Shown here piece by piece: positions 8,431 to 16,616 of a stretch of DNA of 64,000 bases. Both the position numbers and the translations under genes were made by a program. Below the pieces are notes generated by a model that worked only from the letters and a program-made list of their open reading frames with translations, was not told the DNA's origin and did not search any database. Numbering within the stretch: the first letter of the stretch is position 1; every line of letters begins with the position of its first letter. Source of the stretch: Paraburkholderia diazotrophica (GTDB lineage Bacteria; Pseudomonadota; Gammaproteobacteria; Burkholderiales; Burkholderiaceae); NCBI RefSeq assembly GCF_900108945.1, contig NZ_FNYE01000014.1, positions 124,001 through 188,000 on the forward strand, read 5' to 3'.

Positions 8431-9656
8431 TGAAGCGAGTCGTCGTTACGGGCATGGGCGGCGTCACGGCGCTCGGCAGCCGCTGGGACGAGATCGAAGC
8501 GGCGTTGAAGGCCGGTCGCAATGCGGTGCGGCGCATGCCGGAGTGGGACTACTTCGAGTCGCTGCATACGCGCCTCGCGTGTCCGCTGCCCGCTTTCGAG
8601 CAGCCCGCGCAATGGCCGCGCAAGAAGACGCGCTCGATGGGCACGGTGTCGATGTACGCGGTACGCGCGAGCGAACTGGCGCTCGCCGACGCGGGCCTCG
8701 CTGACGATGCGTCGATCAAGGACGGCCGCATGGGCGTCGCCTATGGCTCGTCGTCGGGCTCCGTCGAGCCGATACGCGCGTTCGGCGCGATGCTCGAATC
8801 GGGCGCGATGACCAACGTCACGTCGAACAGCTACGTGCAGATGATGCCGCACACGACGGCCGTCAACGTGAGCCTCTTCTGGGACCTGAAAGGGCGCATC
8901 GTGCCGACGTCGTCGGCGTGTGCATCGGGCAGCCAGGCAATCGGCTACGCGTATGAAACGATCGCGACGGGCAAGCAGGCGCTGATGCTCGCGGGCGGCG
9001 CGGAAGAGCTGTCGGGACCGGCGGTGGCCGTGTTCGACACGCTCTATGCGACCAGCACGCGCAACGACGAGCCGCATCTGACGCCGCGCCCGTTCGATGC
9101 GAAGCGCGACGGCCTCGTGGTCGGCGAGGGCGCGGCGACGCTCGTGCTCGAAGAGTACGAGCACGCGAAAGCGCGCGGCGCGATGATACACGCGGAGATC
9201 GTCGGCTTCGGCTGCAATTCGGACGGTGCGCACATGACGCAGCCGACGGCGAACACGATGGCGCGCGCGATGCAGCTCGCGCTCGAAGACGCGAAGCTCG
9301 ACGCGCAGGCCATCGCGTATGTGAACGCGCACGGCACGTCGACGGATCGCGGCGACATCGCGGAGAGCGAGGCCACCGCGCAGACCTTCGGCGAACGCAT
9401 GCCGATTTCATCGCTGAAGAGCTACGTCGGCCATACGCTCGGCGCGTGCGGCGCGCTCGAAGCGTGGTGGACGATCGAGATGATGAAGCGCAACTGGTAT
9501 GCGCCGACGTTGAATCTCACCGACGTCGATCCCGCCTGCGCGCCGCTCGACTACATCCGGGGCGAAGGTCGCAGCATCGACGCCGGGTATGTGATGAGCA
9601 ACAACTTCGCGTTTGGCGGCATCAATACGTCGCTGATTTTCAGGCGCGTTCGATGA
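8430..9656 (+). CDS. Beta-ketoacyl-ACP synthase, FabF/FabB-like (second of three)
   Basis: Elongating ketosynthase of 408 aa with an intact triad: Cys164 (SSACASGSQ), His301 (NAHGTST) and His335 (YVGHTLG). The N-terminal VVVTGMGGVTALGS motif is typical of KAS I/II. It follows the reductase with a one-base overlap and overlaps the third ketosynthase by four bases. It occupies the ApeR position; ApeR-type enzymes are reported to act early in the pathway on the aryl starter. Whether it forms a homodimer or pairs with the next gene product cannot be told from sequence. Confidence 0.88.
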   Translation: MKRVVVTGMGGVTALGSRWDEIEAALKAGRNAVRRMPEWDYFESLHTRLACPLPAFEQPAQWPRKKTRSMGTVSMYAVRASELALADAGLADDASIKDGRMGVAYGSSSGSVEPIRAFGAMLESGAMTNVTSNSYVQMMPHTTAVNVSLFWDLKGRIVPTSSACASGSQAIGYAYETIATGKQALMLAGGAEELSGPAVAVFDTLYATSTRNDEPHLTPRPFDAKRDGLVVGEGAATLVLEEYEHAKARGAMIHAEIVGFGCNSDGAHMTQPTANTMARAMQLALEDAKLDAQAIAYVNAHGTSTDRGDIAESEATAQTFGERMPISSLKSYVGHTLGACGALEAWWTIEMMKRNWYAPTLNLTDVDPACAPLDYIRGEGRSIDAGYVMSNNFAFGGINTSLIFRRVR

Positions 9657-10879
9657 GCGGTCAGCGACGCTTGCAGCGTGTCGTCGTGACGGGCATGGGC
9701 ATCGTGTCCTGTCTCGGCAATACGCTCGATGAAGTGAGCGCCGCGTTGCGCGAAGGGCGCAGCGGCGTCACGCATATCGACGCATGGCGCGCGCGCGGCT
9801 TCGGCTCGCAGGTCGCGGGCGCGGCATCGGTGGCGGGCGAGCCGCCGTTCGACCGCAAGCTCGAACGCTTCATGGGCGACACCGCGCGCTTTGCGTGTCA
9901 CGCGGCGCGCAAGGCGATCGACGACGCCCGTCTCGATCCCGTTGCGCTGCGCTCGTCCGATGTCGGAGCGGTGATCGGCTCGGGCGTCGGCACGATGTCC
10001 GCGTATGACGAAGCAGTGGCCGTGGCGCATGCGCGCGGTATCGACAGGACGCCGCCGTACACGGTGCCGCAGGCGATGAGCAGCACGGCGTCCGCGAATA
10101 TCGCGCAGGTGTTCGGCATCGAAGGTGTCACGTATTCGCCGTCGTCGGCCTGCACGACATCGACGCTCGCCATCGGCCAGGCGATGCAGCTGATCCAGAC
10201 AGGCCGTCAACAGATCGTGCTCGCAGGCGGCAGCGAATGCCTGCACGACAACATGACGCTGATGTTCGACGCGATGCACGCGTTGTCGCGCCGCTTCAAC
10301 GACACGCCCGCGCGCGCATCGCGGCCATACGATACGGCACGGGACGGCTTCGTGATCGCCTCGGGCGGCGGCGTGCTGGTGCTTGAAGCGCTCGATCACG
10401 CGCTCGCGCGCGGCGCGCGCATCTACGCGGAGCTCGCAGGCTTCGGCCACAGCACGGATGGCGCGGGCATGGTGACGCCGCACGCGCCGGGCATCGCGCG
10501 CGCGATCAGGGCCGCGCTCGACGAAGCGGGCACGCGCCCCGGCTACGTGAACACGCACGCGCCGTCGACGCCGCTCGGCGATATCGAAGAACTGCGCGCG
10601 TTGCAAACGGTATTCGGCTCGGACGTGCCGCCGTTTTCATCGACGAAAGGACTGACGGGGCACCCGCTCGGCGCATGCGGCGCGCACGAAGCGATCTACA
10701 CGCTGCTGATGATGCGCGACGGCTTCATTGCGGGCACGCCGGGCATCGAGCACATCGAGCCGTTGGCGCAGGCGCTGCCGCTCGTGCAGACGACGCGCGA
10801 CGCGCGCATCGACACGGCGATGTCGGTGTCGTTCGGCTTCGGCGGCAGTTGCGCGAGTTTGATGTTCGCAAGGATTTGA
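9653..10879 (+). CDS. Beta-ketoacyl-ACP synthase, FabB-like (third of three)
   Basis: Third ketosynthase, 408 aa, starting inside the stop of the second. Triad residues are Cys167 (SSACTTST), His302 (NTHAPST in place of the usual NxHGT) and His337 (LTGHPLG). It keeps the active-site Cys, so it is not an obvious chain-length factor. The altered His302 context (Thr before, Ala-Pro after) also occurs in KAS I/FabB-like proteins. It is the last enzyme gene of the tightly packed cluster; a 72-bp gap follows. Possible roles are a second elongating homodimer or a partner of one of the other two synthases. Confidence 0.87.
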   Translation: MSGQRRLQRVVVTGMGIVSCLGNTLDEVSAALREGRSGVTHIDAWRARGFGSQVAGAASVAGEPPFDRKLERFMGDTARFACHAARKAIDDARLDPVALRSSDVGAVIGSGVGTMSAYDEAVAVAHARGIDRTPPYTVPQAMSSTASANIAQVFGIEGVTYSPSSACTTSTLAIGQAMQLIQTGRQQIVLAGGSECLHDNMTLMFDAMHALSRRFNDTPARASRPYDTARDGFVIASGGGVLVLEALDHALARGARIYAELAGFGHSTDGAGMVTPHAPGIARAIRAALDEAGTRPGYVNTHAPSTPLGDIEELRALQTVFGSDVPPFSSTKGLTGHPLGACGAHEAIYTLLMMRDGFIAGTPGIEHIEPLAQALPLVQTTRDARIDTAMSVSFGFGGSCASLMFARI

Positions 10880-10951
10880 CCGCCGCCTGTCGGGACGAAT
10901 CACAGGCACGTGAATGACGCAAAACAAACGACGAAAAAGGGAAGTCGAAAA

Positions 10952-11380
10952 ATGAAAACGAAAATCACGCTGGGGCTGATCGCTGCCGTTTTGCTGACGC
11001 AAGCGGGATGCACAACCAAAATCAGGTCGCTGCCGCTGCCGTCCGCGTTGCAGACGCAGAACGCGCAAGACGTCGCGCTCTACTTCGGCGACGACGCGCA
11101 TGCGCCCGTCAAGCAGACGTTCGGCAACAAGGAGTTTGCAGTGCGTGTGAACCGCCAGCCGGAAAAGAGCCCGGAGGCCACCTGCAACATCGCGCTGACG
11201 AAGGCGATCCAGGAACTGCGCGACTATGCGCGCACGCAGCACGCGAATGCCGTTATCAACGTGAAGACGCGCTTCCAGCACAACGAATCGACGTCGCCGG
11301 CGGAGTTCACCTGCGGTGCGAGCCTGAACGGTTCGACCCTCGCCGTGCGCGGTGACGTCGTGATGCTTGAAACGAACTAA
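10952..11380 (+). CDS. Small exported probable lipoprotein, paralogue of the next gene
   Basis: A 142-aa protein with an N-terminal export signal, ending in a candidate lipobox TQAGC with Cys20; the -3 residue is Gln, so lipidation is only probable. The mature part aligns over its length with the next gene: matching blocks are DVALYFGD / DIPLYFAG, ANAVINVKTRF / GNAVINIKSNY and SPAEFTCGA / SPTEFTCGA. Two Cys in the mature domain (CNIALT and TCGAS) are shared and could form a disulfide. The start at 10952 was preferred over an in-frame ATG at 10910 because AAGGGAAG lies just upstream and the signal peptide then begins correctly. Proteins like the next one are sometimes labelled 'excinuclease ATPase subunit' in databases, which this sequence does not support. 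The function is unknown; the location suggests a role in envelope export of the cluster product. Confidence 0.8.
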   Translation: MKTKITLGLIAAVLLTQAGCTTKIRSLPLPSALQTQNAQDVALYFGDDAHAPVKQTFGNKEFAVRVNRQPEKSPEATCNIALTKAIQELRDYARTQHANAVINVKTRFQHNESTSPAEFTCGASLNGSTLAVRGDVVMLETN

Positions 11381-11404
11381 GCGAATCCAATACGGGGTTA
11401 AGCC

Positions 11405-11836
11405 ATGAAAGGTCGTCTCATCAGTGCAGCACTTGTCGCATGTCTGTCCTCGCACGCGTTTGCGCGCGACACGATCGCGAACTATCCTGTCGCCGCCGCG
11501 CTTGCGAGCGAGCCCGACAAGGTCGGCGACGATATTCCGCTGTATTTCGCGGGGCAGAATCATCCGGGCGTCGTGAAGTCGTTCGGCGAATTCGCGACGA
11601 ACAAGAAGACCAACGCGTTCGGCAAGAGTGACGAGACCGCGTGCCAGCACGTGTTCCTGTCGGCCGTGATCGAACTGCAGGATCGCGCACGCAAGGAAGG
11701 CGGCAATGCCGTCATCAACATCAAGAGCAACTACAGGAACGAGCTGCGCGAAAGCCCAACGGAGTTCACATGCGGAGCAGGTGCGGTGATTGCTGGCGTC
11801 GCGCTGAAGGGCGAAGTGGTGACGCTGAAGAAGTGA
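11405..11836 (+). CDS. Small periplasmic protein of unknown function (misnamed 'excinuclease' family)
   Basis: A 143-aa exported protein with a clear Sec signal peptide cleaved after residues SHAFA (about residue 20). The mature domain has conserved blocks DDIPLYFAG, GEFATNKKTNAFGKSDETAC, GNAVINIKSNY and PTEFTCGAGAVIAG, with two Cys likely to be disulfide-bonded. It contains no ATPase or UvrA-like motif, so the family label 'excinuclease ATPase subunit' found in databases looks wrong. It lies 24 bp after its paralogue and ends at a long hairpin. The pair appears to be the tail of the aryl-polyene-like operon. Confidence 0.8.
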   Translation: MKGRLISAALVACLSSHAFARDTIANYPVAAALASEPDKVGDDIPLYFAGQNHPGVVKSFGEFATNKKTNAFGKSDETACQHVFLSAVIELQDRARKEGGNAVINIKSNYRNELRESPTEFTCGAGAVIAGVALKGEVVTLKK

Positions 11837-11855
11837 TGCTGAAAAGGTGATGGAA

Positions 11856-11890
11856 CGGCGTGGCCGGGCATCGTCGATGCGGCCACGCCG
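11856..11890. terminator. Long GC-rich hairpin between convergent genes
   Basis: Positions 11857-11865 pair perfectly with 11881-11889, and the helix continues inward (11868-11872 with 11876-11880) after a two-base bulge. It lies between the last plus-strand gene of the cluster and the 3' end of the minus-strand methyltransferase gene. There is no U-tract on either side, so it may be a factor-assisted or two-way stop or a REP-like element rather than a classical terminator. Confidence 0.5.
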
Positions 11891-11903
11891 CCGCTCAGTA
11901 CGG

Positions 11904-12644
11904 TCACGCGGTCTTGACGGCCGCGACGTTGACGAGTGTTTCGCGCCGCTTGCCGGGCTTCGGCGTATAGATGCGCAGACGTTCGAGCAGCCCGAAATCT
12001 TTCGCGCGGCTCCACCACAGATACGGCAGCGACACGTTGCGCGCGCCGAACGTGAAGCCGCCTCGACGGATCATGTCGAGATAGCCGTCCGCGCTCTTTT
12101 GCACGTGCATCGGGTGGCGGAACAGCAGACGGATCACCCACGACTTGATGTATGCGTCGGTGGATTCGGCGAACAGCAGCACGCCGCCAGGCTTCAGCAC
12201 GCGGCGGAATTCGGCGAGCGCGCGCTCCTGTTCGACGAGGTGGTGGAACGTCTGATGGCAGAAGACGATATCGGCGCTCGCGTCGGGCATCGGCAGGTTC
12301 GCGCAGTCGCCGTGCAGCAGGTCGATCTGCGTCGAACGGGTATCGGCGTGATTGGCGCAGTTGCGCGCCGATTGCGCGGCAAGCGCGAGCGACGCGCGAT
12401 GAAAGTCCACGCCGACGATACGCGCCGGCTTGAACGTTTGCGCGAGCAGCCGGAATGAAATGCCCTGGCCGCAACCGGCATCGACGATCACGGGCGAAGC
12501 GGGCAGCGGCGTATCGATCAGGCGCTTCAGATCGTTGATCGCGACGCGCAGCACGTGATGTTCCCAGGTATGGGTGCGGAGGAACCAGACGCCGAAGGCC
12601 GTCTCCGGTACGAAGGGCACGCTGGATGTTTCGGTGGACTGCAC
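11904..12644 (-). CDS. Class I SAM-dependent methyltransferase
   Basis: A 246-aa methyltransferase with a Rossmann-fold SAM site: motif I VDAGCGQGISF (residues about 54-64), motif II Asp in VGVDFHRASL, and ADIVFCHQTFHHL as the motif IV region. The start is GTG at 12644 with GGGGAA six bases upstream. It is divergent from the FAD enzyme and convergent with the cluster's exported proteins. Aryl-polyene clusters commonly hold a methyltransferase acting on the aryl head group, so modification of the pigment is the best guess. The substrate is not determined. Confidence 0.82.
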   Translation of the reverse strand: MQSTETSSVPFVPETAFGVWFLRTHTWEHHVLRVAINDLKRLIDTPLPASPVIVDAGCGQGISFRLLAQTFKPARIVGVDFHRASLALAAQSARNCANHADTRSTQIDLLHGDCANLPMPDASADIVFCHQTFHHLVEQERALAEFRRVLKPGGVLLFAESTDAYIKSWVIRLLFRHPMHVQKSADGYLDMIRRGGFTFGARNVSLPYLWWSRAKDFGLLERLRIYTPKPGKRRETLVNVAAVKTA

Positions 12645-12770
12645 GTTGTTCCCCGTGAATCGTTGGTCGTGGTTTGATTTCTTGATGATTGCGCGACATT
12701 GTAATCGCTGGCGGGTCTGGCGGATGTCGCGTGTGCAATACGTAATAACGGGTTATCTGAAGGAAGATTG

Positions 12771-14012
12771 ATGAATACGGAATTGTCACTGAACGCCGCC
12801 GTGGATGTGGCCATCATCGGAGCCGGGCCGTCGGGCGCGGTCGCCGCGGCGCTGCTGCGCAAGGCGGGGCGCTCGGTGCTCGTGCTCGAACGCCAGCACT
12901 TTCCGCGCTTCTCGATTGGCGAGAGCCTGTTGCCGCAGAGCATGGCGTACCTCGAAGAAGCGGGCATGCTGCAGGCGGTCGTCGAAGCGGGCTTCCAGTA
13001 CAAGAACGGTGCGCAGTTCGTGCATCGCGAACAGACGTCGGCGTATGACTTCCGCGACAAGCATTCGGCCGGCTGGGGCACGACGTATCAGGTCGAGCGT
13101 GCCGCATTCGACGATCTGCTGATCCGCTGCGCGGCGCAGCAGGGCGCCGACGTGCGCTTCGGCCACACGGTACTCGCGATGAAGACGGGCGACGCGCCCG
13201 TGCTCGATGTGACCGACGAAGCGGGCAATCGCTACGAAGTGCATGCGCGGTTCGTGCTCGATGCGAGCGGATTCGGCCGCGTGCTGCCGCGTCTGTTGAA
13301 TCTCGAAGCGCCCACGCGCATGCCGACGCGTGCCGCGATCTTCACGCATGTTCGCGACGGCATACCCGTCGACACGCACGATCGCAACAAGATCACGGTC
13401 GCCGTGCATCCCGGGCATCGCGACGTGTGGTACTGGATGATTCCCTTGGCGAACGGCCGGTCGTCGGTGGGCTGTGTTGCAGAGGCCGCATTCCTCGATG
13501 TGCCGGAAGCGGAGCGCGAGGCGAAGCTGCGCACGCTGATTCAAAGCGAGCCGACGTTGAACCGCTTGATCGGCCACGCGCCGTTCCTGATGCCTGTTCG
13601 ACATATCGGCGGCTATTCGGCGAATGTCGAGCGGCTGCATGGACCGGGCTTTGCGCTGCTCGGCAATGCCGGCGAGTTCCTGGACCCGGTTTTTTCATCG
13701 GGCGTGACGATCGCGCTGCGTTCCGCGCATCTGGCCGTGAAGACGCTGGAGCGTCAATTGAACGGCGAGACGGTCGACTGGCAGCAGGCTTATGACGTCC
13801 CGCTGAGAAAGGGCATCGACGCATTCCGTGCATTCGTCGAGCGCTGGTACACCGGCGAGTTGCAGGACATCATCTTCTATCCGGACCAGACGCCTTCGAT
13901 CAGGCGCATGATCAGCGCGGTCCTCGCAGGCTATGCGTGGGACGAGACGAATCCTTATGTCGCGGACCCGGCTCGCAGATTGAATGCGCTGCATGAGTTG
14001 TGCAGGCAGTAG
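12771..14012 (+). CDS. FAD-dependent oxidoreductase with flavin-halogenase motifs
   Basis: A 413-aa flavoprotein of the tryptophan-halogenase/PHBH-like superfamily. Visible motifs are GxGxxG (GAGPSG, residues 17-22), the FPRFSIGESLLP segment near residue 45, Lys78 in FQYKNGAQF, and WYWMIP at residues 220-225. The last matches the WxWxIP signature of flavin-dependent halogenases, and Lys78 falls close to the catalytic Lys79 of PrnA. It is about 100 residues shorter than tryptophan halogenases, nearer in size to phenol/pyrrole halogenases. Start: ATG at 12771 with AAGGAAG upstream (a TTG three bases earlier is less likely). Non-halogenating relatives can share these motifs, so halogenation is only a candidate activity. 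Bromination is known in the related xanthomonadins. Confidence 0.8.
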   Translation: MNTELSLNAAVDVAIIGAGPSGAVAAALLRKAGRSVLVLERQHFPRFSIGESLLPQSMAYLEEAGMLQAVVEAGFQYKNGAQFVHREQTSAYDFRDKHSAGWGTTYQVERAAFDDLLIRCAAQQGADVRFGHTVLAMKTGDAPVLDVTDEAGNRYEVHARFVLDASGFGRVLPRLLNLEAPTRMPTRAAIFTHVRDGIPVDTHDRNKITVAVHPGHRDVWYWMIPLANGRSSVGCVAEAAFLDVPEAEREAKLRTLIQSEPTLNRLIGHAPFLMPVRHIGGYSANVERLHGPGFALLGNAGEFLDPVFSSGVTIALRSAHLAVKTLERQLNGETVDWQQAYDVPLRKGIDAFRAFVERWYTGELQDIIFYPDQTPSIRRMISAVLAGYAWDETNPYVADPARRLNALHELCRQ

Positions 14013-14037
14013 GCGTAGATGAAGAACGGCGGACGAG

Positions 14038-14070
14038 CGGCGCTTCGTGAACCCACGAAGCGCCGTTTTC
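14038..14070 (+). terminator. Intrinsic terminator after the FAD enzyme gene
   Basis: A perfect 12-bp stem (14038-14049 with 14054-14065) with an AACC loop, followed by TTTT. It lies 25 bp after the FAD-enzyme stop and before the 3' end of the opposing guaD. Confidence 0.8.
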
Positions 14071-14109
14071 ACTTCAGCGCACTTCAGCGATATGGCTCGC
14101 TGAAAACCG

Positions 14110-15447
14110 TCATGCCGCGATGCGCGCCTTCCCCGCCGCGTGCTGGCGTGCGTCGTCGCGCCGATGCACGCGCTGGCCCGCCGCATAGGTCTCGTACACC
14201 GCGCGATCGTCGCCCAGCAGCGCGAACGCGAACAGCAGTTCTTCGAGCGTTTCCGTGCGCGCCGTGCGTCGCGCGAGCAGCGGCGTCGCCTTCGGGTCGA
14301 GCACGATGAAGTCCGCTTCCGACTTCGGCTTGAGCGTGCCAATAGTGTCGCCGAGGTGGAGCGCTTCCGCCGCGCCCGCCGTCGCGAGCCAGAACATGCG
14401 CGTCGCCGTCAGATGATGGCCGCCCAGGCGCGCGACCTTGTGCGCTTCGTTCATTGTCTGCAGCATCGAGAACGACGTGCCGCCGCCGACGTCCGTTGCA
14501 AGCGCAATGGGCATCCGCGATTCGGCTGCTTTGTCGAAATCGAACAGGCCGCTGCCGAGGAACAGATTCGACGTCGGGCAGTGCGATGCGACCGTGCGCG
14601 TCTCGGCCATCCGGCGGCGGTCTTCGGCATCGAGATGAATGCAGTGTCCATAGACGGCACGCGGGCGCAGCAGGCCGTAGTGATCGTACACATCGAGGTA
14701 GCTGCGATGACCGGGGAAGAGGCTCGCGACCCACTTCACTTCGTCGTGATTCTCCGCGACGTGGCTCTGGATGAACACATCGGGATGCAGCTTCGCGAGC
14801 GCGCCTGTCGCTTCGAGTTGCGCTTGCGTCGACGTCGGCGCGAAGCGCGGCGTCAGCGCGTACATCTGACGCCCGTGGTTGTGCCAGCGCGCGATCAATT
14901 CGGCGCTGTCGTCGTAGCCCGATTGCGCGGTGTCGCGCAGGAACTCCGGACAGTTGCGGTCCATCAGCACCTTGCCGCCTATCATCCGCACATTGCGTGC
15001 TTGCGCTTCCGTAAAGAGCGCGTCGGCCGACTGCTTGTGCACGGTGCAGTAGACGAGCGCCGTCGTCGTGCCGCACGCGAGCAGTTCGTCGATGAAAAAG
15101 CGCGCCGTGTCCTGCGCAACGGCGGGATCGCTGAAGCCGCGCTCGGTCGGAAACGTGTACGTGTCGAGCCACGGCAACAGCCCCGGCGCCGGCGACGCGA
15201 TCATGTCCGTCTGCGGGAAGTGGATGTGCGTATCGATGAAACCGGGGACGATCAGCTTGTCGCGCATCTCGACCACTTGCGTTCCGGGCGCGAGTTGCGA
15301 CGCAACGGACGCATGCGCACCCGCCGCGACGACATGTCCGTCTTCGACGATCAGAAGCCCGTCTTCGTCGAAGATGGCCGCGTTGGACGATTGCGCAGGA
15401 TCGCCGTTGAACGTCAGCAGTTGCGCGCGATAAGCCGTTTGAGTCAT
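14110..15447 (-). CDS. guaD: Guanine deaminase
   Basis: Converts guanine to xanthine and ammonia. It is a 445-aa amidohydrolase with zinc-binding elements PGFIDTHIHFPQTD (about residue 72), SHVAENHDE, YGHCIHL and the ATDVGGGTSFSML segment, all typical of bacterial GuaD. I start it at ATG 15447 (MTQTAYRA); the frame is open 18 codons further, but that extension overlaps the preceding gene and looks non-coding. It is the last gene of the minus-strand purine operon and feeds xanthine to the XdhAB enzyme encoded upstream. Confidence 0.93.
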   Translation of the reverse strand: MTQTAYRAQLLTFNGDPAQSSNAAIFDEDGLLIVEDGHVVAAGAHASVASQLAPGTQVVEMRDKLIVPGFIDTHIHFPQTDMIASPAPGLLPWLDTYTFPTERGFSDPAVAQDTARFFIDELLACGTTTALVYCTVHKQSADALFTEAQARNVRMIGGKVLMDRNCPEFLRDTAQSGYDDSAELIARWHNHGRQMYALTPRFAPTSTQAQLEATGALAKLHPDVFIQSHVAENHDEVKWVASLFPGHRSYLDVYDHYGLLRPRAVYGHCIHLDAEDRRRMAETRTVASHCPTSNLFLGSGLFDFDKAAESRMPIALATDVGGGTSFSMLQTMNEAHKVARLGGHHLTATRMFWLATAGAAEALHLGDTIGTLKPKSEADFIVLDPKATPLLARRTARTETLEELLFAFALLGDDRAVYETYAAGQRVHRRDDARQHAAGKARIAA

Positions 15448-15475
15448 GAGTGAAACCGTCTCCGAACTGTATGAA

Positions 15476-16516
15476 TCATGCTGATGCGCGCCAGTGCGCA
15501 TCGAGTCTGTCGATCATCGCGTCGCGCTCCGCGGGCGTCACGAACGACGCCTCGAAGCCGTTGCGGATGATCGTGTACACCTCATCGTCGCCGAGCCTGA
15601 GGGCTTCGATCGTCGCGAGGTAGTTCTCGTTGACGTAGCCGCCGAAGTAGGCGGGATCGTCGGAATTCACGGTGACGGCGACGCCCTCATCGAGCAGCGC
15701 CTTCAGCGTGTGTTTGGTCAGGTCGTCGAATACGCACAGCTTCAGGTTCGATAGCGGGCATACCGTCAATGCGACGCGCGTGTCGGCCAGGCGCGTGACG
15801 AGCGCCGGGTCTTCGATGCTGCGCACGCCGTGATCGACGCGGTCTACCTTGAGCAGATCGAGTGCTTCGTAGATGTACGACGGCGGGCCTTCTTCGCCCG
15901 CATGCGCGACGAGCTTCAGCCCTTTGGCGCGGGCCTTCGCGAACACGCGCTCGAACTTCGACGGCGGATGGCCGCGCTCCGACGAATCGAGACCGACGCC
16001 GATCAGCCTGTGCGCGTACTGATCGAACAGGGGCAGCGCGGCATCGAACGTCGCGAGCGCATCGTCTTCGGACAGATGGCGCAGGAAGCACAGGATCAGC
16101 TTGCTCGTGAGGCCGCGCTGTTCGGCTTCGGCGAGCGCGCGCTCGATGCCCGCGACGACGGTCGCAATCGGCACGCCGCGCTCGGTGTGCGTCTGCGGAT
16201 CGAAGAAGATTTCCGTGTGCACGACGTTGTCCGCGAGCGCGCGCTCGACGTAGGCCATCGTCATGTCGTAGAAGTCCTCTTCCTTCAGCAGCACGCTTGC
16301 GCCCGCATAGTAGATGTCGAGAAACGATTGCAGATCGGTGAACGCATACGCGGCGCGCAGCGCTTCGATCGAGTCGTACGCGAGCTTCACGCCGTTGCGT
16401 TCGGCGAGCCTGAAGATCAGCTCCGGTTCGAGCGAGCCTTCGATATGAATGTGCAGCTCGGCCTTCGGCGCGTCCTTCGTCTTTTGCGCCAGCGGAGAAA
16501 GTGTGGTTGTCGTCAT
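15476..16516 (-). CDS. Adenosine/adenine deaminase family protein, adenine-deaminase-like
   Basis: A 346-aa metal-dependent deaminase of the ADA fold. AELHIHIEGSLEP (residues about 19-31) supplies the first metal ligands, HAGEEGP the central His/Glu and SDDPAYFGG the C-terminal Asp pair. The segment GLDSSERGHPPSKFERVF resembles the 'SSExGHPPSKF' block of bacterial adenine deaminases such as PA0148, rather than the GxDLAGDE block of true adenosine deaminases. I therefore favour adenine to hypoxanthine, which fits its place between xdhC and guaD. Automated annotation may call it adenosine deaminase. Specificity is inferred from recalled family motifs. Confidence 0.85.
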   Translation of the reverse strand: MTTTTLSPLAQKTKDAPKAELHIHIEGSLEPELIFRLAERNGVKLAYDSIEALRAAYAFTDLQSFLDIYYAGASVLLKEEDFYDMTMAYVERALADNVVHTEIFFDPQTHTERGVPIATVVAGIERALAEAEQRGLTSKLILCFLRHLSEDDALATFDAALPLFDQYAHRLIGVGLDSSERGHPPSKFERVFAKARAKGLKLVAHAGEEGPPSYIYEALDLLKVDRVDHGVRSIEDPALVTRLADTRVALTVCPLSNLKLCVFDDLTKHTLKALLDEGVAVTVNSDDPAYFGGYVNENYLATIEALRLGDDEVYTIIRNGFEASFVTPAERDAMIDRLDAHWRASA

Positions 16517-16616
16517 GGTCGGTCAATGATTCGAGTTATCGATGAAAAGCTGCAGCGCCCGATGGCTGGTCAGGCGTCCCCCAGGATGTGTCCGGTGATT
16601 GCCGCGCTCGTCGTGT

